Shown: positions 1 to 6,127, counted from the stretch's first letter. The stretch is 7,238 nt of DNA from Halobacteriaceae archaeon Tc-Br11_E2g27 (GCA_001564135.1 LKNH01000132.1:1-7238); one strand, 5' to 3'. Program-made: numbers and translations. Notes: generated by a model from the letters alone, not told the origin.

Positions 1-2
1 CA

Positions 3-497
3 AGCATCGACGAAGTCCAGGTCTGGTACAACGATTACGTCGCAAACGATTACTGGGTCATCCTTGCCCCAGGCAACTGGGAGTTCGAACTGGTTGAGTT
101 GAAAGCGCCCGGCAGCATCTGGAATCCCGACCCCGAGGGGAGCTACTACATGGCCGCCGACAACGAAGGCTACGAGGGCCGAACCGAGTACGTTGATGAA
201 ACCTCCGGCGCATATTATGCAACACGACTTGCGGTGCTCGAATATCTGGAATCAATCGACCGGCAGGCGACCTGTCTGGTCGTCCGGCACGCGACCGATG
301 CCTACTGGGCCCCTGTGGGCGTCTGGCAGATTCGTGAAGGCGTTCGCCACGCCTTCGAGGAGGGTGAGCCAGCCGTGGCCGAAACGTTCCACAGCGCGGT
401 CAGGGAGCTTGTCCCGCAGTTGCCCGTATCGCTGGGAACGTTGCGGCGAAAGTCCGAACTCGTCTCGGGGATTCAGGCACAGCTCACCGATTTTTGA
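3..497 (+). CDS. nreA: NreA-type archaeal DNA repair protein, C-terminal part (5' end outside window)
   Basis: The frame is open from the left edge, so only the last 164 residues are present; a TTG at 99 is an internal codon, not the start. The visible protein matches the C-terminal half of archaeal Nre proteins (DUF650/DUF651) as I recall them: a W-Y-N-D-Y block near the edge, the E-L-V-E / K-A-P-G-S-I-W block, then SGAYYATRLAVLEYL, a D-R-Q-A segment and YWAPVGVWQIREGVR. The protein ends in QAQLTDF, which fits the PCNA-interacting (PIP) pattern QxxLxxF at the extreme C-terminus. NreA of Haloferax volcanii is known to act with UvrABC in repair of mitomycin C damage in a PCNA-dependent way; that role is inferred here by homology. 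Whether this is NreA or a paralogue cannot be decided without the N-terminal half. No clear T-run terminator follows; a 10-base palindrome AGAGTACTCT begins in the stop codon. Confidence 0.82.
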   Translation, partial: SIDEVQVWYNDYVANDYWVILAPGNWEFELVELKAPGSIWNPDPEGSYYMAADNEGYEGRTEYVDETSGAYYATRLAVLEYLESIDRQATCLVVRHATDAYWAPVGVWQIREGVRHAFEEGEPAVAETFHSAVRELVPQLPVSLGTLRRKSELVSGIQAQLTDF

Positions 498-597
498 GAG
501 TACTCTTACCGAACTCAGTATGGTAAATTGCAGTGTGTATATACGTGCTCAAGGACCAGTGCGGAATGGAACCTGTCTCGGTTCGCTGCCCTTAGAC

Positions 598-638
598 AAT
601 ATATTTTAGCCAAAGAAAGAAATATGTGTGTTTAATTC
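598..638 (+). promoter_or_regulatory. Putative promoter of the winged-helix/His-motif gene pair
   Basis: The 153-base gap 498-650 holds no gene. Its AT-rich end carries a TATA-like stretch ATATATTTTAG at 598-608 and a second one, GTTTAATTC, at 630-638. The first would place transcription start about 20 bases ahead of the ATG at 651; the second is too close for a leaderless start. A short inverted repeat GAACC-6-GGTTC (569-573/580-584) lies just upstream and could be an autoregulatory site, but a 5-base arm is weak evidence. No Shine-Dalgarno motif precedes the ATG. Confidence 0.4.
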
Positions 639-650
639 ATCGTTACAAGT

Positions 651-1169
651 ATGACAGATGACACTCATTCCAACGGTCCGCCGCCGTTCGATAGACCGTT
701 CGAAGACGAAGACACGAAACAACGCGTGTATGGCGCGATACTGCACGCACGGGACCCGATGACCGCCGCAGAGATTGCCGAGCGGGCTGACTGCTCGGAG
801 GAGTCGGCGCGGGCACACCTATCCTTTTACACCAATCTCGGTATCGTCGTCAAGCATGAAGGCCGTCCAGCCAGGTACGAACGCAACGACGACTACTTCG
901 AGTGGCGACGGGTGAACGAATTGGCGCGGAATAACACAGTTGAGGAGTTGCAGGCCCGTGTGTTGGAGTTGACTGAGCGAATGGAGTCGTACCGTGATGA
1001 CTATGGCGTAGACTCGCCTGCCGATGTCAACGTCCTGGCGTTTGACACAGAGCGGGTTGACGAGGTGTACACGGAGCTCGGTGATTGGGCGACGACCATC
1101 GAGGAGTGCCATCTGCACGAGCGCGCTCGGAGGAAAGCTGCTGGCCAGACTGCGCCATCACATACCTGA
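651..1169 (+). CDS. Winged-helix DNA-binding protein, haloarchaeal family (DUF7342-like), putative antitoxin/regulator
   Basis: A 172-residue acidic protein. After a short disordered start (GPPPFDRPFEDE, about 9-20), residues 24-78 form a winged helix-turn-helix: helix 2 around 38-46 (MTAAEIAER), recognition helix around 49-62 (SEESARAHLSFYTN), and a wing ending in GRPARYERND. Residues about 96-116 are heptad-like (VEELQARVLELTERM) and probably make a short coiled coil for dimerisation. The C-terminal part carries LGDWATT and a basic Arg/Lys tail. I recognise the family as one common in haloarchaea and usually placed directly before a small His-motif protein, as here, where the next ATG lies 2 bases after the stop. 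The likely role is DNA-binding repressor and perhaps antitoxin of its partner. The family assignment is from memory; the antitoxin role is inferred from arrangement only. Confidence 0.8.
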   Translation: MTDDTHSNGPPPFDRPFEDEDTKQRVYGAILHARDPMTAAEIAERADCSEESARAHLSFYTNLGIVVKHEGRPARYERNDDYFEWRRVNELARNNTVEELQARVLELTERMESYRDDYGVDSPADVNVLAFDTERVDEVYTELGDWATTIEECHLHERARRKAAGQTAPSHT

Positions 1170-1171
1170 GG

Positions 1172-1603
1172 ATGGTGCCAGTGAACGACGGTGCGAGCCC
1201 CGCACCGATAGACCGAGCGGTGTTGGAGCGGATGCGTTCTCGATTCCGCGGCCAACGTATGTTCGCGTCGGTGGAACTCGTCGATGAAGGAAAACTGTAT
1301 CTCCGCGTCGAGATCTCGGAGGACTACTACCCCAATGAAGCGTCTGCTCACTTCGAGATTCGCTGGTACCGCAACGATGACTTCAATTTCCACTATCAAG
1401 AAGACCGTCGGGAGGGTTCATGGCAGTGTCGGTGGGATCGGCATCCGAACAAACACAATACCAGAGACCACTTTCATCCGCTGCCGGATGCCAGCCGTAC
1501 CGATGCGGAGGATGCGCAGTTTCCGGGTGACCATCGTGACCTATGTCGCCTTGCCCTCGCTCGCGTCGAGGAACGCATTGAAACGTTATGGGAGGGGGCT
1601 TGA
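1172..1603 (+). CDS. Small His/Arg-motif protein paired with the wHTH gene; TumE/DUF6516-like candidate toxin
   Basis: A 143-residue protein from the ATG at 1172, 2 bases after the upstream stop; GTG codons at 1175 and 1181 are alternative starts. A longer reading from 1085 would overlap the regulator by 85 bases and is unlikely. The N-terminal third has a predicted helix (IDRAVLERMRSRF, about 13-25), followed by beta-type segments (MFASVELV, KLYLRVEIS, HFEIRWYRNDDFNFHY). The core is a dense motif at about 84-103: WQCRWDRHPN then HNTRDHFHP, with His91, His95, His100 and His102 and Arg/Asp residues between. The end is a helix (LCRLALARVEERIETLW). The R-[YW]-D-x-x-P plus His cluster resembles toxins of the TumE/DUF6516 type as I remember them, where a similar block sits before His-rich sequence. 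No known catalytic fold is certain. Co-transcription with a wHTH gene suggests a toxin-antitoxin or regulator-effector pair. Confidence 0.75.
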   Translation: MVPVNDGASPAPIDRAVLERMRSRFRGQRMFASVELVDEGKLYLRVEISEDYYPNEASAHFEIRWYRNDDFNFHYQEDRREGSWQCRWDRHPNKHNTRDHFHPLPDASRTDAEDAQFPGDHRDLCRLALARVEERIETLWEGA

Positions 1604-1729
1604 CAACATCTTGGGAGAGTGAAGCACCAAAATCGAACCTGCTTTGATGGATTGCAGCGGGTATATCATCTATCTATTTTATACGAATTTCCTACCAATG
1701 GTGCGACTCCGAAGTTGCTTCACCAGATT

Positions 1730-1751
1730 AAAAAAACCGAAGAGAACTCGG
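1730..1751 (-). terminator. Terminator of the trpDFEG operon
   Basis: On the minus strand, 3 bases past the trpG stop, a small hairpin (CCGA at 1751-1748 pairing with TCGG at 1740-1737, 7-base loop) runs straight into seven T's (1736-1730). Archaeal RNA polymerase terminates at T-runs, with or without a hairpin. The rest of the convergent gap 1604-1754 is AT-rich around 1662-1690 and holds no supportable gene; a plus-strand terminator for the upstream pair is not obvious beyond CTATTTTATAC near 1673. Confidence 0.65.
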
Positions 1752-1754
1752 CCA

Positions 1755-2381
1755 TCACACGTCCGCGAGAAAGTTCCGAATCAAATCGTGACCAACAGCC
1801 GTCAGAACAGACTCTGGGTGGAACTGAACACACTCGATTGGATATTCTCGATGACGAACGCCCATCACCAGCTCCTCGCCGTCGACGGTCGTCGTTGCGG
1901 TCACCTCAAAACAGTCCGGCACATCCGTCGCAATTAATGAGTGATACCGGCCACCCTGAAATCCCTGTTCAAGGTCCCGATAAACGCCCTCGCTATCGTG
2001 GAAGATGGGAAACGCCTTGCCGTGGATTGGCGCCGGTGCACGCCCAATATCGCCGCCGTAAGCATAGACAGCGGCCTCAAGGCCGAGACAGACCCCAAGC
2101 GTTGGAATTTCGCGACTGAGTTCCTGAAGCACAGGAATCGTCACGCCGACATCCCGCTCGTTTTCTGGATGTCCCGGCCCCGGCGAGATGATGATGGCAT
2201 CCGGTTCGTGGGCACGGATTTCATCGAGCGTGGCCGTATTTTTGAGAACGGTCGTTTCGGCGTGCTCGCTGACGTACTCGACGAGGTTGTAGGTGAACGA
2301 ATCGAAGTTGTCGATAAAGAGGACGTTTGGCTGCTCGTCCTCGACTGTCGTCTTCTCGGTAGATTCAGTCGTTGCTGTCAT
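1755..2381 (-). CDS. trpG: Anthranilate synthase component II (glutamine amidotransferase subunit)
   Basis: A 208-residue class I glutamine amidotransferase that supplies ammonia from glutamine to TrpE in anthranilate synthesis. Visible motifs: FIDNFDSFTYNL (22-33), SPGPGHP (66-72), the nucleophile elbow GVCLG with Cys98, HGK (120-122), GGRYHSL (143-149) and FHPES with catalytic His188 and Glu190. The triad is therefore intact. The oddity is directly after the elbow: the family reads G-H-Q, and here it reads G-Leu101-Glu102. The Gln normally lines the glutamine pocket. The start ATG overlaps the trpE stop as ATGA, which fixes it and gives an acidic 18-residue N-terminal extension (MTATTESTEKTTVEDEQP) ahead of the usual first strand. 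The gene is last in the operon and is followed by a hairpin/T-run terminator. Since trpE is adjacent, a tryptophan role is preferred over pabA. Confidence 0.93.
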   Translation of the reverse strand: MTATTESTEKTTVEDEQPNVLFIDNFDSFTYNLVEYVSEHAETTVLKNTATLDEIRAHEPDAIIISPGPGHPENERDVGVTIPVLQELSREIPTLGVCLGLEAAVYAYGGDIGRAPAPIHGKAFPIFHDSEGVYRDLEQGFQGGRYHSLIATDVPDCFEVTATTTVDGEELVMGVRHREYPIECVQFHPESVLTAVGHDLIRNFLADV

Positions 2382-3991
2382 TGTGGCACCTCCTCAGTCT
2401 GTGTGTCGGGATTGTCCCGGATGCGGTCGAGTGCGGCGAGAACGCCGTCCATTTTCTTTTCTGTCTCCTCGTACTCCGCGGTTGGGTCGCTATCCGCGAC
2501 GATACCCGCACCGGCCTGCACGGTGATTCGCTGGTCCCCTGGACCATCCGTTAGTTCCTCAACTGTTGCCGACCGGATGACGATAGCAAAGTCAGTGTCG
2601 CCCTGCCATGAAATATAGCCGACGCCACCGCCATAGGGGCCCCGAGAGTGGGGTTCGAGTTCGTCGATAATCTCCATCGCCCGGATTTTCGGTGCACCCG
2701 AAAGCGTCCCCGCCGGGAACGATGCCCGCACCGCATCAAAGGCGTCGCTGTCCTCGGCGAGCGTGCCGGTCACCGTCGATTCGATATGCTGGACGTGGGA
2801 GTATTTCAGGACGTTCATGAACTCCTCGACACGGACGCTTCCCGGCTCTGCAACCCGGCGAACGTCATTTCGGGCGAGGTCAACCAGCATCGTATGCTCC
2901 GCACGCTCTTTCCCATCGGCCAGCATCTCACCGGCAAGGCGGCGGTCCTCGACCGGGCTATTGCCTCGCGGGCAGGTCCCCGCGATGGGGTTCGAAACGA
3001 TTCGGCCGTCGCTGACGGAGATGAGTGTCTCCGGGCTTGCTCCGACGATAGTTCGGTCGTCGTGAGCGACGATATACATATATGGTGACGGATTGACCGC
3101 TCTGAGCGCTTCGTAGAAACCGAGCACGTCAACGTCACCGTATAGCTCGCGAGTTCGTGAAATGACGCCCTGATAGATATCGCCGCTGTAGACGTACTCC
3201 TTCGCTCGCTCGACCGCATCCTCGTAGACAGCCTGTGGGCCAGCCTCTTCACTGACCTGTGTGAACCCGCTAGTCTCGACCCCTCCTGCAGCGCTGAGTT
3301 GGCTCTCAACCTCTTCGGCTTCGGCAACGAGTTCGTCATAGAGCGCACCGGCATCATCTTCCGGCCGGACGACCGGCGTACAGACGAGCGACAGGTCGTT
3401 ATCGGCATGGTCGAACGCCAGCGTCTTCGTATTCAGGACAAACTCTGCGTCCGGATACCGACTTTCCGGGCGTTCGAGGCCGACCTCCTCTAACCAGAGG
3501 TCATAGACAGCATCGTAGGCAAGAAACCCCACAAGCCCACCATCGAGTCGCTGGCGTGCGCCATCCGAAAACCCTCGGAGAGTAACGTCAGGTAGTGCGG
3601 CCCGCAGCGAATCGACGGTATCGCCGCCGTTGGGCTCAATAAGCCCATCATACCGGTCATCCAACACGGAGACGGACGTCTCGTCAGGTTCGACCGTGAG
3701 AACTGCTTTCGGGTCGTATCCGACGAACGAAAACCGTGCGTGACGGTCCTCGTGGGTCGGCGCAAACGCGCCGTTCGGGTCGCTTGAGGCGACTTTCTCC
3801 GCGCTTTCAAGCAGAAACGAATAGGCTGACTGTGTGTCCGCTGTGCCCGTTCGACCCGAGAGTGTCGCGTAGGCTTCGAGCGGTTCGACCTCCACATCGA
3901 GTGTCGTTTCCGTTCTGATAACCACAGGTCGTTCGTCACCCGTGGGCGCCAACTCGATGAATCGGTCACGGTCAGTATCGAAGCGAGTCAT
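2378..3991 (-). CDS. trpE: Anthranilate synthase component I
   Basis: A 537-residue chorismate-binding enzyme that makes anthranilate from chorismate with ammonia passed on by TrpG. The N-terminal domain carries the AYSFLLESAE segment (56-65), matching the LLES element that binds feedback-inhibitory tryptophan, so the enzyme is probably Trp-inhibited. The catalytic domain shows NPSPYMYI (300-307), GASPETL (317-323), PIAGTCPRG (335-343), HTMLVDLARND (366-376), FPAGTLSGAPKIRAMEI (425-441), GPYGGGVGY (451-459) and AGAGIVADSDP (493-503) with the late metal-binding YEETEKK. The PIAGT-x-PRG motif and the adjacent trpG support TrpE rather than PabB or isochorismate synthase. The residue after PIAGT is Cys340, where Arg or Lys is common elsewhere. 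The start ATG overlaps the trpF stop and the stop overlaps the trpG start, each as ATGA, consistent with translational coupling and equal subunit supply. Confidence 0.95.
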   Translation of the reverse strand: MTRFDTDRDRFIELAPTGDERPVVIRTETTLDVEVEPLEAYATLSGRTGTADTQSAYSFLLESAEKVASSDPNGAFAPTHEDRHARFSFVGYDPKAVLTVEPDETSVSVLDDRYDGLIEPNGGDTVDSLRAALPDVTLRGFSDGARQRLDGGLVGFLAYDAVYDLWLEEVGLERPESRYPDAEFVLNTKTLAFDHADNDLSLVCTPVVRPEDDAGALYDELVAEAEEVESQLSAAGGVETSGFTQVSEEAGPQAVYEDAVERAKEYVYSGDIYQGVISRTRELYGDVDVLGFYEALRAVNPSPYMYIVAHDDRTIVGASPETLISVSDGRIVSNPIAGTCPRGNSPVEDRRLAGEMLADGKERAEHTMLVDLARNDVRRVAEPGSVRVEEFMNVLKYSHVQHIESTVTGTLAEDSDAFDAVRASFPAGTLSGAPKIRAMEIIDELEPHSRGPYGGGVGYISWQGDTDFAIVIRSATVEELTDGPGDQRITVQAGAGIVADSDPTAEYEETEKKMDGVLAALDRIRDNPDTQTEEVPQ

Positions 3992-4650
3992 CGGTGGACC
4001 TCCTGTGCGGTCGTGACGAACGAGCGGACCGCATCGTGGTCTTTGGACCCACCATCGCTTTCGACACCGCTTGCTGTATCGACAGCAAACGGTTCGACCT
4101 CGGTTATCGCAGCCGAGACATTCTCCGGAGTGAGTCCTCCCGCAAGCATCACAGGCGTGTCAAGGCGGTCGACCAGTGCCGCCGTTACCTCCCAGTCGTG
4201 AGTCTCCCCAGTCCCCCCTGCACCGCTGGCAGTTGCAGAGTCAACAAGAACCAAATCGGCGACATCGGCATACGCCTCGATATCCTCCTGGTCATGTTCG
4301 ACAGCGACGATAACCTGTGCAGCGAGCGTATTACTGAGTTCCGCGATATTCTCGGGTGCTAATCCGCCGTGAATCTGAACGGCATCAGCTTTGACGCGTT
4401 CCTGGAGCGTGACTGCAGCGTTCACGCTGGCCGGCATCGTCACGAGTACACCGGTGACAAGTGGTGGAAGGTCACGGAGCAGTCGAGCGGCCTTGGATGC
4501 CTTGATATCGCGTGGCGTGTCGACGGGGACTGAGGAAATGACCCCGATTGCATCCGCCCCAGCGGCAATGGCAACATCCCGGTCTTCCTCCCCAGTAAGG
4601 CCGCAGATTTTGACGCGTGTTCGGCCGCGAGTAGCATTCGTCTCGCTCAT
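3988..4650 (-). CDS. trpF: Phosphoribosylanthranilate isomerase
   Basis: A 220-residue TIM-barrel enzyme that converts N-(5-phosphoribosyl)anthranilate to CdRP, the third step of tryptophan synthesis. Motifs: VKICGLT (13-19) with the catalytic Cys16; VQIHGG (91-96); Asp137 in LVLVDSA as the likely catalytic acid; AGGLTPENV (170-178); and the phosphate-binding DTASGVES (191-198) followed by KDHDAV. The loop after strand 2, often ending in -SPR, is here SSVPVDTPRDI, which still keeps a P-R pair. Length is normal for the family. The start is set by the ATGA overlap with trpD, leaving about 11 residues before the first strand. It lies between trpD and trpE, the usual haloarchaeal trpDFEG order as I know it from Haloferax. 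Confidence 0.93.
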   Translation of the reverse strand: MSETNATRGRTRVKICGLTGEEDRDVAIAAGADAIGVISSVPVDTPRDIKASKAARLLRDLPPLVTGVLVTMPASVNAAVTLQERVKADAVQIHGGLAPENIAELSNTLAAQVIVAVEHDQEDIEAYADVADLVLVDSATASGAGGTGETHDWEVTAALVDRLDTPVMLAGGLTPENVSAAITEVEPFAVDTASGVESDGGSKDHDAVRSFVTTAQEVHR

Positions 4651-5657
4651 GTACTCACGCTCCGCAACTCATCGAGTTTGGCTTCGGCCTCACCCGAATC
4701 GATGCCATGTCGTGCCCGCTCGACACCCTCTGCAATCGAATCTGCCTCACCGCCGACGTAAATTGCTGCGCCAGCGTTAGCGAGAATGACGTCGCGTTTT
4801 GCCCCCGTTATTTCACCCGTGATGATACCGCGCATATCAGCGGCATTTTCTGCCGGAGAACCGCCGGCAATTTCCTCGACTGGATAGCGCTTCAACCCGA
4901 GGTTGCCAGGAGAGAGCGTATACTCCTCGATATCGCTCCCGTTGACTTCAGCCACAACAGTCTGATCGTGAATTGCAATCTCGTCGAGGCCTGAGCCGTG
5001 AACGACGAGTGCGCGGTCGACATCAAGTCGCGCGAGCGCCCGAGCGATGACGGGAACGAGGTCGGGGTCATAGACGCCAACAACCTGTGCGTCCGCACCC
5101 GCAGGGTTCGTCAGAGGGCCGAGAACATTGAAAATGGTCCGCATTTCGAGTTCCTTGCGGGGACCGATAACCGCCTTCATCGCCGGGTGGAAGACAGGTG
5201 CGAGCATGAAGCCGATACCGTGTGTCTCAATTGCCTCCTCGACCGCTGGTGGCTCAGCATCGACGGTCACGCCCACCTCTTCAAGCACGTCGGCACTTCC
5301 CGACGAGGAGGAGACCGAGTAGTTGCCGTGTTTGGCAATCGGGACGCCGACGCCCGCAGCAACGATGGCGCTCGTCGTCGAAATATTGATGCTGTCATAT
5401 TCGTCGCCACCAGTCCCGCACGTGTCGACGAGGTTGTCGCGGTCCGGGTTGATGGTCCGGGCAACGCTTCGCATCCCCTCCGCAAAACCGGCAATTTCGG
5501 TTTCCGTCTCGCCTTTTGCCCGGAGTGCAGCCAACAAGGCCCCAATCTGTGCCTCCGTTGCGTCCTCGAAAAGGAGTTGTGAGGCTTCGCGCGATTCATC
5601 CTGTGTCAGGTCCTCGCCGTCCGTCACTCGCTCGATATACGTCTGCAGTGTTCCCAT
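4647..5657 (-). CDS. trpD: Anthranilate phosphoribosyltransferase
   Basis: A 336-residue enzyme that transfers phosphoribose from PRPP to anthranilate. It has the small helical N-terminal domain (1-70) and then the nucleoside phosphorylase-like domain: PRPP-binding DTCGTGGD (78-85), NIST (91-94), KHGNYSVSS (109-117) and SGSADVLEEVG (119-129), anthranilate-site HPAMKAVIGPRKEL (157-170) and TIFNVLGPLTNPAG (174-187), and the metal-site GLDEI (223-227). Two positions differ from the bacterial norm: Tyr113 where KHGNR is common, and Glu171 where RKELG is common; both may be lineage traits. The ATG at 5657 is preceded directly by an in-frame TGA, so it is the first possible start. The gene heads the operon, with a TATA element about 26-31 bases upstream, which implies a leaderless or nearly leaderless transcript and argues against leader-peptide attenuation. 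Confidence 0.96.
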   Translation of the reverse strand: MGTLQTYIERVTDGEDLTQDESREASQLLFEDATEAQIGALLAALRAKGETETEIAGFAEGMRSVARTINPDRDNLVDTCGTGGDEYDSINISTTSAIVAAGVGVPIAKHGNYSVSSSSGSADVLEEVGVTVDAEPPAVEEAIETHGIGFMLAPVFHPAMKAVIGPRKELEMRTIFNVLGPLTNPAGADAQVVGVYDPDLVPVIARALARLDVDRALVVHGSGLDEIAIHDQTVVAEVNGSDIEEYTLSPGNLGLKRYPVEEIAGGSPAENAADMRGIITGEITGAKRDVILANAGAAIYVGGEADSIAEGVERARHGIDSGEAEAKLDELRSVST

Positions 5658-5667
5658 TCAATATCAC

Positions 5668-5695
5668 CAATGAACTTTTTCGGTATACAATGAAC
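5668..5695 (-). promoter_or_regulatory. trp operon promoter with a direct-repeat candidate operator
   Basis: Read on the minus strand toward trpD, GTTCATTG occurs at 5695-5688 and again at 5675-5668, a 20-base period, close to two helical turns, so both face the same side. The TATA core GTATAC (5688-5683) begins at the end of the first copy, and the second copy lies between TATA and the start codon at 5657. A protein bound to both copies would block TFB/TBP and polymerase. TATA to ATG spacing predicts a start site at or next to the ATG. Farther upstream is a dyad TGTCG-GG-CGACA (5719-5730). Confidence 0.55.
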
Positions 5696-5743
5696 AAATT
5701 CGTACACTCACTTAACGCTGTCGGGCGACACTCGCAGTACTGG

Positions 5744-5748
5744 AAAAA
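5744..5748 (-). terminator. T-run terminator candidate after the PRC-barrel-like gene
   Basis: Ten bases past the stop of the small upstream gene the minus strand reads CTCTTTTTCC, five consecutive T's with no strong hairpin. Short T-runs can terminate archaeal transcription, and this one would separate that gene from the trp promoter. Evidence is modest, so partial read-through into the trp operon remains possible. Confidence 0.4.
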
Positions 5749-5758
5749 GAGGGTATCG

Positions 5759-6010
5759 TCAGTTCCCGAGGTCTGCGTCAACCCGCAGTTCGGTATCCGT
5801 AACCGTTGCCACGCTCTTTGCCGGAACGCGGATATCGTCTTCCCCTGAGCCACCATATCCGAGTCCCTGAATGATTGCGTTGGCAAGCCCAGGCTCCGGG
5901 TCGACGTATGCCACCTGTTCGTCAGGGTCGACTTCGGTAACGACGCCGAACTCGCTTCCGGTGATATCCATCAGTACCTTCCCTTCGTCTGCTGTTGAAA
6001 GAACGGTCAT
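5759..6010 (-). CDS. Small PRC-barrel-like protein
   Basis: An 83-residue acidic protein. The N-terminal half reads as a PRC-barrel-type beta unit: LSTADEGKVLMDITGSEFGVVTEV followed by VAYVDPEPGLANAI, closely like haloarchaeal PRC-barrel proteins that have D-x-x-G-x-x-V, a G-x-x-x-G-x-V turn and AYVDPDPG. A glycine-rich loop (GLGYGGSGEDD) leads to a last strand pair (IRVPAKSVATVTDTELRVD). PRC barrels bind RNA or protein partners; the partner here is unknown. I chose the ATG at 6010 rather than the TTG at 6094 because a TATA element lies 24-32 bases upstream of it, inside the would-be extension, and the extension has no family resemblance. The gene diverges from the SAM hydrolase gene and precedes trp on the same strand, with a T-run between. 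No link to tryptophan synthesis is evident. Confidence 0.75.
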   Translation of the reverse strand: MTVLSTADEGKVLMDITGSEFGVVTEVDPDEQVAYVDPEPGLANAIIQGLGYGGSGEDDIRVPAKSVATVTDTELRVDADLGN

Positions 6011-6033
6011 CAGGTAGCACTTGTTTGTCCAGC

Positions 6034-6042
6034 GATAAATAT
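6034..6042 (-). promoter_or_regulatory. TATA box of the PRC-barrel-like gene
   Basis: ATATTTATC on the minus strand sits 24-32 bases ahead of the ATG at 6010. That is the spacing expected for a haloarchaeal leaderless transcript and supports the shorter protein start. Confidence 0.6.
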
Positions 6043-6085
6043 CCCCGCCGTCAGTTTCGTTGTACTCGACGGTGGTTCTCGCTGC

Positions 6086-6102
6086 CGAAACCAACAGCTA
6101 TT
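6086..6102 (+). promoter_or_regulatory. Weak BRE/TATA candidate for the SAM hydrolase gene
   Basis: A purine-rich CGAAAC (6086-6091) precedes GCTATT (6097-6102), which lies 26-31 bases ahead of the ATG at 6128. The spacing suits a leaderless transcript, but the TATA match is poor. It is placed within the divergent gap 6011-6127, which contains no gene. Confidence 0.3.
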
Positions 6103-6127
6103 GCGGATGTCTCCGTAGGCTGTGAAT

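Noticed and set aside
497..506. Palindrome AGAGTACTCT at the nreA stop codon as a terminator
   Set aside because: A perfect 10-base palindrome has no loop and no T-run follows it, so it is not a convincing terminator.
1001..1399. 132-codon minus-strand open frame across the wHTH/His-motif junction
   Set aside because: It spans two well-supported genes on the other strand and its composition is not acidic.
1284..1622. 112-codon plus-strand open frame overlapping the His-motif gene
   Set aside because: It is Thr/Arg/Ser-rich and basic, the typical look of an out-of-frame reading of a haloarchaeal gene.
1619..2119. 166-codon plus-strand open frame starting in the 1604-1754 gap
   Set aside because: Most of it is antisense to trpG; the start is GTG without a promoter, and the protein is basic with no recognisable domain.
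1941..2618. 225-codon plus-strand open frame opposite trpG and the end of trpE
   Set aside because: It is antisense to clearly conserved enzymes, has no family resemblance, and is of the kind produced by GC-rich third positions.
4998..5582. 194-codon plus-strand open frame inside trpD
   Set aside because: It is fully antisense to trpD motifs, Arg/Cys/Asn-rich in an un-haloarchaeal way, and has no promoter of its own.
6010..6094. Upstream TTG extension of the PRC-barrel-like protein
   Set aside because: A TATA element at 6034-6042 lies inside it and fits a leaderless start at 6010; the extra residues do not resemble the family.
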